The notes beneath the pieces were generated by a model. It was not told the DNA's origin. It searched no databases and saw only the letters and a program-made list of their open reading frames with translations. A stretch of DNA of 64,000 bases from Onchocerca volvulus (lineage: Eukaryota > Nematoda > Chromadorea > Rhabditida > Onchocercidae): contig HG738140.1 of the NCBI GenBank assembly GCA_000499405.2, positions 5,260,701-5,324,700 of the forward strand. Direction: 5' to 3'. Positions 35,196 to 48,708 of the stretch are shown here, piece by piece (the first letter of the stretch is position 1; each line of letters starts with the position of its first letter). The translations under genes and the position numbers were made by a program.

Positions 35196-38002
35196 ATGAT
35201 GGAAATTGATGAACACGATGAATCGCAGCAACAACAACAGCTGCAAAATTATAGTGAGGCTTCAGAACATACCGCGATCTCTTCATCGTCATATGATGAT
35301 ATGAAAATGAACACAAACGAAGATGAACAAGAACAGCAACCAGAAGAACACGGAAATTATGAAGAAATGGAACATGGACATCCTGAGGGTTAGTTGCATT
35401 TTTGAAAAAATTAAACGGAGAAATTGTCATACTTAGAAAAATGAGGAAGTATTATTAAAAAATAAGAGAAAATTTCTTTAAAAAAAAAAAAAAAGGAATT
35501 TACTCTCTATCTCAAAAATAAAGAAAATTGTCGGAAACTGTAGAGTGAATGGAAAGGAAGTAGTTAGTTTTCTTTTTTTTTTTTTTCTTAATATTTTTTA
35601 GCAATCGAATCGATATTTTTTATGATCATTTTACTAACATCTTACGAAACCCCACTCCTCGTTACCTTAGACCTAACTTAATAAAAATTTGAATTTCAAT
35701 TTAGTGTTTAAAGTTTTACAATATGTGAATATTGTAAGCAGTTCTTTCACTATCCTGATAATCAATTTCCAAAACATAAATACTTCTTTGAAGTTAAGAG
35801 TAACGTTTCACTTGCCTTCATTTTTTAATAATGTTAATTTTGAGCAATAGAATGAGGAGTACTTCAATTTCTCACGAAATTGTGTGAAGTTTTATATAAA
35901 TTATTGTCATATATTCAAAGATTTAACATGAAATAACACCAATACGAATCTAGTAGATTAGATTGTGATCTGTTTATGTAAGATTCTCAAAATTGCTAAT
36001 TCACTGTGGTCATTCTTATAATGTTTTTGATGCATGCCAAAGAGAAATTCACAGTATAGATCTTCAGATCATAATCCTTTTGATGCCCAAGAGAAATTCA
36101 CAGTATAGATCTTCAGATCATAATCCTTTTGAATCATTAATATTTTCATTTTTTTTTTTGAATCGTAGCTGGCTAAACTGATAACCTCTTTGCTTGGTGA
36201 CTAATTCGTCATTAATGTTATATCTTTACAATTTATGGGTTAGACTTCATTAAAGATGCGCGTATATTATGAGTATCCATTTGTGTAATTGTCAAACAGG
36301 AAAGAAGTAAAATTCCGATGATTTTCATCTTTTGTTTTTCGAAAATTCAAAATCGAATTTGATGCTTTTTGAAATATGCTTCTGTTCACTGCTGTCCATA
36401 AATAATGAAATTATGCAATGCGGACATGCAAAGCAGTACTACTAGCGGCATCAACAACATCAGCAAGCAACAATAATGGCAGCACTATATCACAAAAACT
36501 TTGCCCAATAAAGAATAATCTAGTAAAGATACTGTCTTGTCGTTATCCATTAAATCATAACCCATCTGGCCACATACTTCTTTTTTTTTTTTTTTCAAAA
36601 TGATATCGGTTTTGTTTTTCTGGTGTAATTATGGTGTAATTATCTCTAAGATTTCTACCTCATATATTTAAAAAAAAATCTCCTTCGCTATTGAAAATGG
36701 ATAAAATCTGAACATTGAAATCACTTCCACTTCTGACTAACTGCTTTGAATTCTGTGCAGTACCTTTTATATTCAGGAAAATTGATCCACTGTTATGCCA
36801 TATACTGGTTATTTTTTGCAATGGATCTTTTCGCTTAAATCTTTTATTTAATCCATTGTTATGACTTTTTTTTTTTTGACTCTCAAGTCATCAATCCACT
36901 ATGTTCTGAAAATTTGCATATTTTTTTATTTTCTCCCCATCAGCAACAACTTGAACAAAGTCTTTTTTGAAGCGGTTGTTTCAATTTAAATTCCATCTGG
37001 TGTTTTAGTTTTATGATATAACCAATCAAAATTGAGATACCATGTCCGAAAACGTATAGTTTGTGCATGTTTTATAGATCATATCTTTTTGAAATATGTT
37101 ACAGTTTACTTATTATGAGATAAAAGTAGTATTTACTGGATGTGAATGTTGATGATGATCGTTCTTTTTTCTTTTGAAATTAGTTTAAATTTATAGAATT
37201 TTCAGAAGTAATGGGTGATAGCAGTTTGAATGGAATGGTGAGAGAAGAAATCAATCATGAAGATGACGAGAAGCATCATCGGCAACACCATGAGCATGAA
37301 GAACATCACTTTAAAAATGACATGGAAGAACATCACAGTGGTGATGCTGCTGGTGAAGATGGTGGCGATTATGAAACTACTCATCAAGGCGAACAAGAGC
37401 ATGATGATTTTGGTTAATTGCTTTTTAGTTCATTCGGTTTTTTTTTTTTTTTTAAAGTCCATTTTGGGAACCTTTCTGCCATCATATTCACAATGTAGTT
37501 ACACAAAATATTCGGAGATGCGATATTTTTAAACATTAAGTATTTATAGCAATTAAATTTTTAAATCAAGTTTCTTAGGATGTAATGAAGATGAAATAAT
37601 ATTTTCAGATAGTTATCAGTCGTATTCGGAACGAGGATCAGATCGTGAACATGGCGATTACCGGGGTGAAGAATATCATGGAGATGAATATCGTGGTGAG
37701 GAATATCGCAGTGGTGGAGATGATTTTCGCGGTGGATTTCGTGGACGTGGTGGGTATCGTGGTGGAGGTGGCGGTATTTCACCATATGGTTATGGACCTC
37801 AAAATATGGGTGGTGGCGGTTGGCGTCCACGTGGGCCAGGCAATTGGAGAGGCGGTCGAGGTATGTATGGTGGTGGTCCGCGAGGAGGTCCTTATGGAAA
37901 TGGTGATTTGGACGATGGATATGGTTACGATCGATCGAGAGGTAAGTTTTACAATATATCAAAGAAGAATTATTTCTATTTATTTGATGATAGTATATAT
38001 AT

Positions 38003-38034
<32 letters not shown>

Positions 38035-41000
38035 TAATCTTGCATTCATTTATTGGAATTAAGAATGACTGTTGTTCAAAAATGATATTCCAAAATGTTT
38101 GAATTTGTTCAAAATTTTGCGTGATACTTAAATTGATATTAGTAAAAAGATCAGTGAAAAAGAAAAATTCAGTTTTTCCAGATTCCATAGAACTGTTATA
38201 ATCCCAATCCTTATTTTATTCTTGTTACGATAGGTTTTATCTAGTTTGTCTATTAACTGGTTTTTTTTTTTGGAAAATATTTTGGAGCGACCTAATTAAT
38301 TTCATTTCAGGTGTTCGTGGTGGTTTCCAGCGCATGCGTGGCGGTTATGGAATGCGTGGTCCACGACCTGGATATATGGGTGATGGACGTGGTATGCGAG
38401 GTCCACCATTCCAACCACGGCCTCCGTTTTATCCTTCACCATATCCAGGAATGCCTCCAATGGGAATGCCGCCGATGGCTCATCAGATGCCCGTTCAGCA
38501 AACGCCTCAGCAGCAAGCAGAAAGATTGAAAAAGGTAGTTTGTGTAGATTATTCTATTTTTCAACTTCCTTCTAAATTTTATTGATGAAGAATTGATTTT
38601 GAGAAAAATCAGATGGTTTCAATCTAGTTTTTCTCTATTAGTTTTCACATACCTTAAACATTTAAATTATCACTTAAGCATTGCAAGTGTGGATTTGAAA
38701 ATTTTTGTAAATTTATCTTTTTCAGCTTGCTGGTGTTGCACCCGATCAAGAATTGTGGGTGGAAACGAAATCATCGGATGGAAAGCCCTACTACTATAAC
38801 GCTGTAACACGTGATACAGTATGGGAGAAACCAGAAAATGCCAAAGTAATGGAACAAACTGAACTGCAAGCTTTGGTTGAAAAAGATGCAAAGGAGGAGA
38901 AAGAACAAGGTATGCATTTTATAATGATTTTTTCTTTTTTAAGTTTGATGCCTTGTCAATAAAAATGTTAACACAGATATCTTCGTATTCGTTTATTATA
39001 TTATTGCTTTATCTTGTTGCTAATACTTATGCCACTCATCATGATAAATTATCATGATTCGCCTTCTTAATTGTTAGCTAAATAACAATTTTACAAATTT
39101 TTTTTTTTACATAAGGTATTTGAGTTTTGTCTTTACTCTTTCCATCAAGATATATAAAAAATTATGAGCACGCAAGAGGTAAGTTGTCTTGGGCGTGCGT
39201 ATAATAATCTCTCTTCATTGTGGCACGATTAATGATGGTTGGATTATTTGGTGTTGTGATTGTTGGCTTTTTGCTTGGATTCTTATGGTACCGCGTAAAG
39301 TGGATTTATCAATTTACCGAGGATCGCCAAGATATCTCGGTGATTGACGCCGGAAAATTTTGATTTTTGCACATTAAAAGGATATTACTGAGTAGATCTG
39401 AATAATAAATCTGCTTTTACGGAATTTAGGATTGTTTAAAATATTAAGAAGATATTCGATCATTGAAAGAAAGAATTATGATAGTAAAAATGATAAAATA
39501 AGTACAAAAACTATGATAATGACGGAATGATGATGAATGATGACTATGAAGTAGTATATAGTTTGAATTAGTAGTGTTTCAGCAATGTTTTTTAGCACTT
39601 TGCAGCATGCTTCCTTATAGGGTCTACTACAGTTTTGTCATTTACATTCTATGCTCTACCACCATATCGGGGACGTGAACGTGATATGTATATGCAAACG
39701 TTATACTTACCTGGAGCAAAGAATAAAATCCGAGTAACTTTTCACTTTAACTTTAAAACCTTGAAACATTGGAAAGTTATGTTACAATTAAAAAGTAATT
39801 CAGTTTATTTAAAAATAAAGAAATTTGCATAGAGGTGGAGAAATTTTGTAAGAAAAGAGCTTCGTTGAATGTTTTTCTTTTTCCTTTTTTTTTTTTTGTC
39901 TTTGTTAATGCACACTTTAGTGGTAATATTAACAACAGAATTGATAATATTCAATCTATGAATGTGATAATACCATTCCTGGATGCTTCCAGATGCCGCG
40001 ATGCTTTTTGTTGCCTCTTCCTAGAACTACATTACACGTACCTACCATACATACACACATACAGGAGATGTGATGCGTAAAATCCTTCCTCTTCCTCAGT
40101 TATTTAACGATGTGAGTGCTGTTGCGAGTTATATGTATATATAAAAGCTAATTTGTACCATAGTTACATTAACAACTTGCAAATTTTCATATATGATGAT
40201 CTATAGAATGTAGAATAGTCAGTAAGATATTCTTATCTTTGATCAGGCCAGTCTGTTAAAATTATATTGCAATCTGAGTTCCTGCAGAATAACATATCTG
40301 GAATTATGACCTCACTTCATCAAGGCATGTCTAATGATTTTGAGTAGTCCATCTTTGATGGCAGCATCATTTGCTGTATTGGTTTAGCTTGAAATGCTTG
40401 TATTGAAATAACTCGTAAAGTAATGATTGCTCGAGGAAAATTTGCCTAAGAGGGAATAAACCAGATATGCAATTCACGCGCTACAGTTTTTTTTTTTCAG
40501 CCTCATTTACAAAATTTTATTTGCGGCGGATGATCGTGCAAAAATAATCTTTTTTGTAAAAAAAATGATTGTGACCAAATTGTTTGTTAAATTAAAATGT
40601 CTTGAAATGGATTTTTCAGCTTATTTCATCCATTATATTTCTCAAAATGTTATTATTGCAGGAAATTTATTGCAATACGCTAATGTTCTATTATTTAAAG
40701 GTCATTTAAATGCTGGAAAATGTTTTTCAGCTGCTTCTCAAGGGGCTGCTGGTGCATATGGATCTGGTGTACCGCCACAAATGGCCGCTGGTATGACGAT
40801 GGGTGGATATCCACCAATGATGCCACCACCAGGTTATGAAATTTTAAAATTAAATCTGAAGAAGAATAAAGAGCAATTTTCATCGCTATTCAAACAAATT
40901 TTTCTCTTATGTGAAGTAGAGACTTCAGATTGTTAAGATTTAACCAGTTGTCAGTAGTTAAACAGTAGTATCTTAAAATATCATCACAAAGACTGATTTT

Positions 41001-44000
41001 AGGATTCTTCACTTACATTCAAGTTTTAACATTGAACGCCGTATAATGCTCCAAAAAATCAGTACAGTTTATGAGTCCCAGTTTATTGGATTCTCAATTT
41101 AGAGCATGAAAGCATTGGTTTAGCAGATTACTAACAAACCATATTTTTCAGTATTTTAAGGGCATAATTTAAATCACTTATATTATAGGCTTCCCTATGA
41201 TGCCACCTATGATGTTTCCGCCACGTGGTCCAGGTTATCCGCCTATGTTTCCTGGTGTTCCTCCGGCTTATCCGATGCATGTCCCTGGAATGTCGCCAGT
41301 TGTACCAGCAGCTGTTGCTCCTGGCTCTGATGTAAGTTCGGATCGTTGAGTCGAAATTGTAGAATATTTCCAATTTTTTATGGTGATTATTACAGACTGT
41401 CCCAGTATCATCGGAAGCCGCGCTTTGGCAGGAATATACAGCACCTGATGGACGTAAATATTACTACAATACCCAGACCCAAGAAACCACATGGGATAAA
41501 CCAAAAGTGCTCGAAAGTTGGTAGTTTTCAAAACTTAATGTATTCATGAGAATGTAAGATTCCTAATTCCTGATGATCTTTTGTGATTCTCTTCAGCTGG
41601 TTTTGTGCGTAGCTATTTGTAGGCTTGAAACATAAAAAAAGAAAAAAAAACTAAAATGCCTGTTGCTTTCTTATTTCCTACGGAGAATTCGATGCTATTT
41701 CAGATTATTATAATTATTTTTTTTGGATAGGATATGGCTGAAAAATATCGGTCATTTTTTCCTCTTTTTCAGCTTCTAGTACTGCTAGTGGAGCTGGTGA
41801 TTCCGCCGAAAATAATACCAGTACACCAACTTTCACGGAAGCACAACAGCAAGCTGCAGTCTTAGCACAGCAACAAGTAATGTTTTCTGAAAGTACAATC
41901 ACAAGTTTCTTTTCGATTTGCAAATCTTCGAAAATAATCTTTTTTTTTTTTTTTTCTTGTTCTTTGCATATCACAAGAAAATATTGGAAAACCATTTCGT
42001 TTTTTCTTATTTTACTGCAGCCCATCGGTACGATTAGCATTACATTTTTCAACTAGATCACGATTGCGACTACCTAACCACACTGTTTAATCCATTTGTT
42101 ACTCAGATTGTTGATGAAGATGACATGTCTTCTTGTAATGTTTAGCTAGAATGTGCTTGTTGTAACTCAAGACCATGAATATCTGTTATTTTCATGCTAC
42201 AGTTAAAAACACATGATAAATTTAATGGAAATTATTGCAAATTTTGTTTTTAAAGTATCGTGAAATATAAAGTAATAGTGAAAATTATCTCAGGTGCAAG
42301 CTCAGTTAGCGGCAGCTAAAGCAGCTGCAGAAGAAGCGAAAAAGCATGAAGAGGAATCGACAAAGGAGTCAGAAGCTGTGGAGACGAAACAAGTGGATAA
42401 ATCGAGACCCGTTAGCAGTAATCCTGTGGCTGGCACTCCTTGGTGCGTAGTGTGGACGGGCGACCATAAAGTAAATTTACTGATCTTAATCATAAAAGGA
42501 TTATTTCCGTGCAATTCCAGTGTGGATTGACGAATTATCCAGTAAAATCCAACTAATGCTCTTCAATTTAGGTTTTTTTTTACAATCCATCAACGCGTAC
42601 ATCAGTCTGGGAAAGACCACCAGAGTTGTATAATCGACCAGATGTCGATTTGCTAGTATCAAAACCACCAGAAGAGAAAAGTGAGTGCACTTTTTCCGAA
42701 AATAAAGGTATATTTCAAAAATTATTTCGTATCCCTATTTCTGAGATTGTCATCTAAATTGATTATTGTTTAGCGAAAAATGATATAGTGTAAGACATTA
42801 TTCTTATTTTATTTTTAGTATTATTTTATGAGCCATTCAAAGCATGGATCTGATTAGTATGTGGTCTATATTAGCCCAAAATTTTTTATCTTGAGATTCA
42901 ATTTATCAAATTCTTTCCATAGAAAGTTCAAATTACAGAGCCAGAAATCACCAAAAAAGCGGACGATGAAGAGAAGACAGTAAGTTCGGAGGAGAGCGAT
43001 GATGATGAAGAAAATGCTCCACCAGCAGCTAAAAAAAGCCGAAAAGAAAAGAAGCTGTGAGTTTTTCAAAATGATAAGTCTCATACTGTACTGAATTTCG
43101 AAAACTTTTTGAATTTATTTCATGGTAATTTTAGAGAGAAACAACGTCTGGAACAACTGGCAGCAAAGAAAGAGAAGGATAGGCCAAGACAGATGCTTGA
43201 GAAACAAGTTGATCCAGCTATTCAAGCAGAATTACAAGCACAAAAAGAGAGAGAAGAGGTGATGTCTTGAATAATTCCTTAATAAAAATTAGAAGAGAAA
43301 TAAAAAATGTGGTACCCTCCAAATTTTGGATTTTGTAAAATCCTGTTTACTTTTCTTGAAATGAGTTCATGTAATATATGTTAAGAGCAAAATAAGAGAA
43401 ACAGTATACCTAATTCGTATTTTTCACTCTTATTAGTGTAAACGCAATAGAACAGATTGTAATCATACTTTACAGCTGTACGTTTGTATTTCAATTTTTA
43501 AATGCGTGAGTTTTTCTTTAGGTCATAATATTTTGAATCTATTTAATTGATTTTCAGGTACCATTTGAGCGTAGACTGCAAGAATTCAAGGAAATGTTGA
43601 CTGAAAAAAATGTTAGTGCTGGAAGCACTTGGGAGAAGGAATTATCCAAAATTGTATTTGATAAGCGGTATCTACTTTTAAACGCTGTAGAACGGAAAGC
43701 TGTAAGTTTATTTAGCATTTTCAAGCTTTGTTTTGAATGATTATGATAGTGTGATTTTTTTTTTTTTTTTTGTTTTCACTGAAATGGATAAAATTATTCG
43801 CTTTAATGGTAATAATAATACTTAGAGAATATTTAAATCTAGGCTTTCGAAGCTTATGTCCGTGAACGAACTGAAGTTGAACGAGCGGAGAAAAAAAGGC
43901 GCGCTAAAGAAGCACGAGAAAATTTTAAGAATTTACTTGAAGAGGCAAAATTACATGGAAGGTTAATTTACTTAAAGATTCTGCAAAAATTGATATTTAA

Positions 44001-46873
44001 TATCTTAGAAGAAATTCAGTAATCATTTTAATATGCGATATGTATGTTTAAATACTCTAGTCAGAATCATAGTCAAGAATCTATCAGTTGTTGCAAGATA
44101 GGACGATTTTTGATGAACTGGTGATAATAGATTGAATTTTGGATTAAACGGTCAGATTAAATTTTATCAAATTAATTCATTCAGTATTTTCGTTTTGATA
44201 TTTATTCTTTCCTTTTGAGGTCGTCGTTTTCATCATTCGCATCAAAATGGGGAAAAGATAGTAGATTCAAAGGTGTTGAAAAAATGCGCGATAAAGAGGA
44301 TATTTTTAACGAATATGTCCAAGAACTAGAGAAAAAGGAAAAAGAAGAACGTAAAGAGAGAAAGGAAAAGGTTCGAATTCATTTATCGTTATAGTGTAGT
44401 GGTGAGTAATATGTTAAGTTTTGGATTAGGCGAGTAAGTTGACGAAAGCGGAAGTAATTGGATGATTTTGGCTTATAGCAGGTTGACAGAGGACGAAGGT
44501 ACTTTGTTCCGACCAGTATACGGGAGTTTTTAATTAAAATAGTGAATAATGGTTAATTTTTTTTTTCTTTTTTAAAGAGGGAATAGAATTAATGAATTCA
44601 AAAATAATGTGCACTTCATTGCAGATACGTAAAGATTTTGTTGCAATGCTTACGGAAAAGAATATTACTTCGCGAACGAAGTGGTCTTCATTGAAAAAGC
44701 AGTTGGAAGATGATGAACGTTATAAAGCTGTTGATCGATCTTCAAGTCGTGAAAGTCTTTTCCGTGAATATCAGGATACGCTACCAGAAGAATCTAATTC
44801 AGTAACTTTTCTGTTACTTTATTTGAGTGCTTGATATTATCATTTTATGTCTAAACTATTTTTAAGCATATGAACACTTTTTTTAGCTTGTTTATTTGAA
44901 ATTGGAAAAATATTTTACATTAAAATATATCTAATTTTTGATGTACTAAAGGGAAGATGAACTATGTGATATTCAAATTTTTTATTAGTTTGCGAAGTGG
45001 GAATCGCAAGAGATATAACGTGCTCCATAAAATTGCAGATGGAATCAAAATTGAAATTTATTTGAAAGAAAGAATCATGAAGTTTCAGGATATCGAAGAA
45101 GAAAATGATCGTCAAAAGCGTGTTGCTGCCGAAGCTGCCATCGAAGAACGGAAAAAGGAGGTAGAAGCTGAGCTAGGTGAACAGCTAAAAGAAAGAAGTA
45201 AAGAACATGAAAAGCACAAATATCAAGAGCATGAAGAATCTTTTAAAGCTTTGCTGATTGATCTGGTAAATTGTATTGATTGATGAATCAAATTATTTCC
45301 ATTATTCCGAATTTTCTTGCTTGCATATTATTCAAGATCAAACAACTATGACAGGATATAAAGATTTTGAAATAAGAAAGATACGGCAGCTTTTAACGTG
45401 AATAATTTCATCTTATTCTGATCACAATTTTTTCAATTTTACAGATAAAATCAGCGGATTATACATGGCATGAAGCTCGCCGAATTTTACGGAAGGACTC
45501 ACGTTATGAAAATTGCGATCTTTTGGAAAAAGATGCTAAAGAACGGTTATTCGATGCACATGTTCAGCATTTGGAGAGGAAAAGACGAGAAATTTTTTTC
45601 CAGGCCAGCTTTTATCAATTTACTTTCATTTTTTAAAATTACTGTTTTTTCCTATTTGAAATTTCTTGAATTATTTCAGATAATGAAGGATCATCTATCA
45701 GATGATGAATTACTTTTTTTTTTAACTCTGGAAGAAAGTTGAAAATCTGCTAATTCATTGTTCTGATCAGTAGGGTCATTAAATTATTTGTAAAACATTC
45801 AGTTATTTTGTGCTTTATTATGTATGTTACAGTTGTTAAATGAAACAAAAGATATCACGCCTAGTATGAAGTGGCGCGAAGCTAAAAAAATCATTGAGAA
45901 AGATGAACGATTCGTAAAATTCAACATTAGTGAAAGAGTATTTTTTCTATTCTCTTATTTATTTATTGCATTTTATTTATTATATCTTCTCGAATCTTTG
46001 GATATTTTGAATTTTATTTGATTAAAATCAATATATGTATATAAATAACTTACAAACAAAGTATTGAAATCACTTTAATTCTTATACATTAGTTTACATA
46101 TTGATTCAAATTTATTTTCTACTTGCTTTCATATTGTTAAATTTTATATATATTCATATCGATAAGTAGGAAAGTAAACAAAGGATATTTATTGGAAAAA
46201 TGGAACTTTCGAAACTTGATTAAAGTTGCTTTCAGTCCAATTAAATAAAACTTTATTCTAAGTTGGGAATAAATTGTTGTATTTGATTTCTGCATGTTCA
46301 CTTACAACGTTTAGAAGACAGAACGTGATTACAAAGAATGGATGGAGGAAAGGAAAGAGGCAGTAATGAAAGATTTCAAAGATTTATTAAAAGAGACTAA
46401 AATTATTACCTACAAATCTTTAAAAATGATACAAGAAAATGAACAGCATCTTCGCGACATACTTGCAGTACTTGAGGTTAGTTATTCTTGGAAATTTTTT
46501 TCCGTTTCTGAATAATGTAAGATCTTCCTTGAGTTTGCAGCAGTTATCTCAACATTTTTCTGATTTCTTGGCATTCTATTTTGTTGGTTGTTGAACATAG
46601 ATGTGATAGTAGAAGTTTTTCTTGTCATTTTGCTTTTTCTATATTGCTTTCTTTTCTGTAATTACTTTCTAATATTGATTATTCAAATGTTTTCCGTGTT
46701 ATTTAACATATTTATAAGGTTAGACATTATTTCAGAATGACAAGCGATATATTGTATTGAATAATGCTCCGGTGGAACGGGAGCGATTACTGGAACAGTA
46801 TCTGGAAGAGTTGGACAAGAAAGGTCCACCACCACCACCCACACAACAGGAAGCTGATAGACGTCGAAAATAG
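35196..46873 (+). CDS. TCERG1: TCERG1/CA150-like transcription elongation-splicing factor (WW and FF domains)
   Basis: Nuclear protein that couples RNA polymerase II elongation to splicing: WW domains bind proline-rich spliceosomal proteins, FF domains bind the phosphorylated polymerase CTD. The C. elegans relative is TCER-1. Exons: 35196-35388, 37206-37412, 37609-37941, 38311-38534, 38726-38909, 40731-40832, 41189-41331, 41396-41516, 41773-41876, 42294-42470, 42572-42680, 42927-43056, 43135-43258, 43558-43701, 43843-43961, 44220-44370, 44625-44801, 45089-45265, 45445-45603, 45833-45937, 46315-46476, 46736-46873; 3483 nt, 1160 residues. Layout: acidic Gln/His-rich N-terminus; RG/GGRG region ~150-270; WW1 ~327-360 ([18 protein letters not shown]); P/M-rich linker; WW2 ~470-500; WW3 ~583-613 ([16 protein letters not shown]); six FF domains ~717-1145; GPPPPP near the end. 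The exon ending 45603 lacks a GT donor. Starts at 35196 or the adjacent ATG at 35199. Introns 35389-37205 and 38910-40730 are unusually long. Confidence 0.95.
36040..36131. repeat. 49-bp tandem duplication
   Basis: A segment beginning aagagaaattcacagtat is duplicated with a 49-bp period and over 40 identical bases, inside the first TCERG1 intron. Near-identity suggests a recent duplication. Confidence 0.9.
37999..38033. repeat. ATTT microsatellite
   Basis: Eight to nine ATTT/TTTA units in the TCERG1 intron 37942-38310. Confidence 0.95.
39164..39832 (+). CDS. Possible nested gene for a small membrane protein in a TCERG1 intron
   Basis: Inside TCERG1 intron 38910-40730 an ATG at 39164 encodes MSTQE and ends in a perfect donor (GAG/GTAAGT, exon 39164-39178). 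A TTTTTTAG acceptor at 39595 continues in phase with a hydrophobic stretch ([17 protein letters not shown]), then [19 protein letters not shown] and AKNKIR. The second exon either ends at a GTAACT donor (39733) or reads through to TAG at 39832, with AATAAA at about 39813. The peptide would have one membrane segment and a basic tail. I do not recognise the family. It could instead be an unused TCERG1 alternative exon or a chance frame. Confidence 0.35.
39232..39363 (+). CDS. 43-residue candidate microprotein with one membrane helix
   Basis: ATG-ATG at 39232 opens a 43-codon frame ending TGA at 39361-39363. It has a hydrophobic helix ([17 protein letters not shown], residues 4-20) followed by a charged tail ([20 protein letters not shown]). 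Base composition is much less AT-rich than the surrounding intron, which is why I report it. It lies between the two exons of the candidate nested gene, so both cannot be in one transcript without alternative splicing. A donor-like TCG/GTGATT at about 39346 would also allow in-phase joining to the exon at 39596. No family recognised. Confidence 0.35.
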   Translation: MMVGLFGVVIVGFLLGFLWYRVKWIYQFTEDRQDISVIDAGKF

Positions 46874-48708
46874 TTCTAATTTTTCTCTTTTTAATTGATG
46901 AAATTTCTTTAGAATTTTGGCATTTGACGTTTATTATAATCAAACCTTCATTTTTCTATAAAATTTAAAGCGGTATTTCTGTTTTGACCTCATTTTTTTG
47001 CTGCTTTTTACTTACATTGTATTGGATCGAAATATTGATTTGGAATGACTCTCTTCCATTCCGAGTTTGGAAGTTTAAGTCTGTTGCTGCTTGAAATTTC
47101 TGAGCAGAAAGCTGTAAAAGATTTATGAAAATTGCTAAAGAAAATCTAAATGGAGCGGTTCTTGTTTTCTTTGAGATGTTATCTCAGTAATATTAGAGAC
47201 TCTCTGCCTGTAATGCTTATGATATATAAAATCATTTATGTTAAAAGCATGAAGCTAATGAATTTAATTTTTATTCTCCTTTTTTCTAAGAATTTTTAAT
47301 TATTGCAAGTTACAAAAGTAGTATTCCACCACTGTTTAGATTATTTTCTGGATGATATAGTTAGATCTCATTCAAAAATTTTGCACCTCACATTCCTACA
47401 TTTTTTTTCGGATGCTTGCACTCTTTAGTTCTTTTTGCAAATTAGCAAATAATTTTAGGACTGTTAGGTTAGTGTTCACTTTATTGTTTGCTGCAAAAAA
47501 AGAAAAATTTAATTAAGAAACTAAATTTAAATTTTTCTGATTCCTGTTATTTCATTTTTCTGTATACTATTTTTTAAAAAAAAAATTAAGGATTCGCCGT
47601 AATTCGTTTATTATTGATGGACTGATGTTATGTACAGTTCTTTCTTTTTGTTTCGGTGTTCATCTTGTTGCTGTTCAGCGTTTCTCGCGTTCTAACTGTT
47701 GTCATAATGAAATAAATCATCCAATTGATTTGATTCTTTTTTAAATACTTTCTGACTTTATTGATATATTCACTTTTATGGTTAATGGTCTTTACAACAA
47801 AGGCAAGTTTATACGGATAAAATTTGATAAAATGTTAAAAATTTCAGATGCATGAATAAAGATATGGCTTAAACATGGCGTCTGAAAATTTTGAATCATA
47901 ATTGGATTCACAAGATCGATTCAACTTAGAGAGATGCATAGAAAGGTGGTGTAACTATTCTGGAATTTCTGAAATTAGTTGAATCATTTCAATTCATTTA
48001 CCGGCTAAACTATTCCTTGTTCCAAGATTTCAGATTGTCAACATTGGCAGTCATCTTCTATGGTAATTTCATTAGTACATTCCACTGAATTTTGATAATT
48101 TATGAAGTCGATACATGCGTATCAATGGAATATTTAATAGATTAGAAATGATGCTTCATCATTTGAATACTTTCACATCGTTTATTACAGAAGATAGAAA
48201 AAATTCAGTGCATTGTCAGCACTGCAAATCAAAATGGATAATATGAAAGATTTGAATATTAACGTGTAGTTTGGGTTGTTTATGTTCGACTTATTAATCT
48301 CAACCAATATTTACCAAATTAGAACAAAATATACCGAATTACAATAGCTTAAAATGTGTTTAATAGGTTATAGATTTATATGAAGCAAAATTTGATTACA
48401 ATAAAATGAGAACAAAATGTTTGTGATCATATTGGGTCAACTTTTGAAGCTCTTTAATACATTGGCTAATATTCATGATCATAAAAAGCCTGAAAATTTT
48501 TATTTTAGTTTAATTTTTTTTGTTGCTATTCAATATTTTTGAAAAAATCGATTTTTTTTTTAAATTTTAATTAAAATAAAAAAGATTTACTGTATAATTT
48601 TAAAAAATCACTTCTCAATAGTCCGAAAAGACTACATTTAATATTTCAGTTGAAATTTTATTTAACTTTATTTCATAAATTTTGAAATAAAAGAAAATCA
48701 AATGATGT
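46874..48708. other. TCERG1 3' UTR and convergent intergenic DNA
   Basis: Follows the TCERG1 stop. A plausible polyadenylation signal, AATAAA, lies near 47710. No open frame with family similarity was found on either strand up to the minus-strand peptide gene at 48709. Confidence 0.55.
48667..48672 (-). terminator. Polyadenylation signal AATAAA of the small secreted peptide
   Basis: AATAAA on the minus strand 37 nt after the stop of the 63-codon frame at 48900-48709. Confidence 0.45.

Noticed and set aside
37561..37962. His-rich minus-strand frame of 133 codons
   Set aside because: Antisense shadow of the TCERG1 RG-rich exon 37609-37941.
42302..42514. Minus-strand Ser/Ala-rich frame
   Set aside because: Antisense shadow of the TCERG1 exon 42294-42470.
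42923..42926. Nearest acceptor for the TCERG1 exon at 42927
   Set aside because: Using the AG at 42921-42922 gives a frame with an early stop; the AG four bases downstream keeps the frame.
45470..45742. Plus-strand 90-codon frame
   Set aside because: Out-of-frame shadow of the FF4/FF5 exon; the correct frame matches TCERG1.
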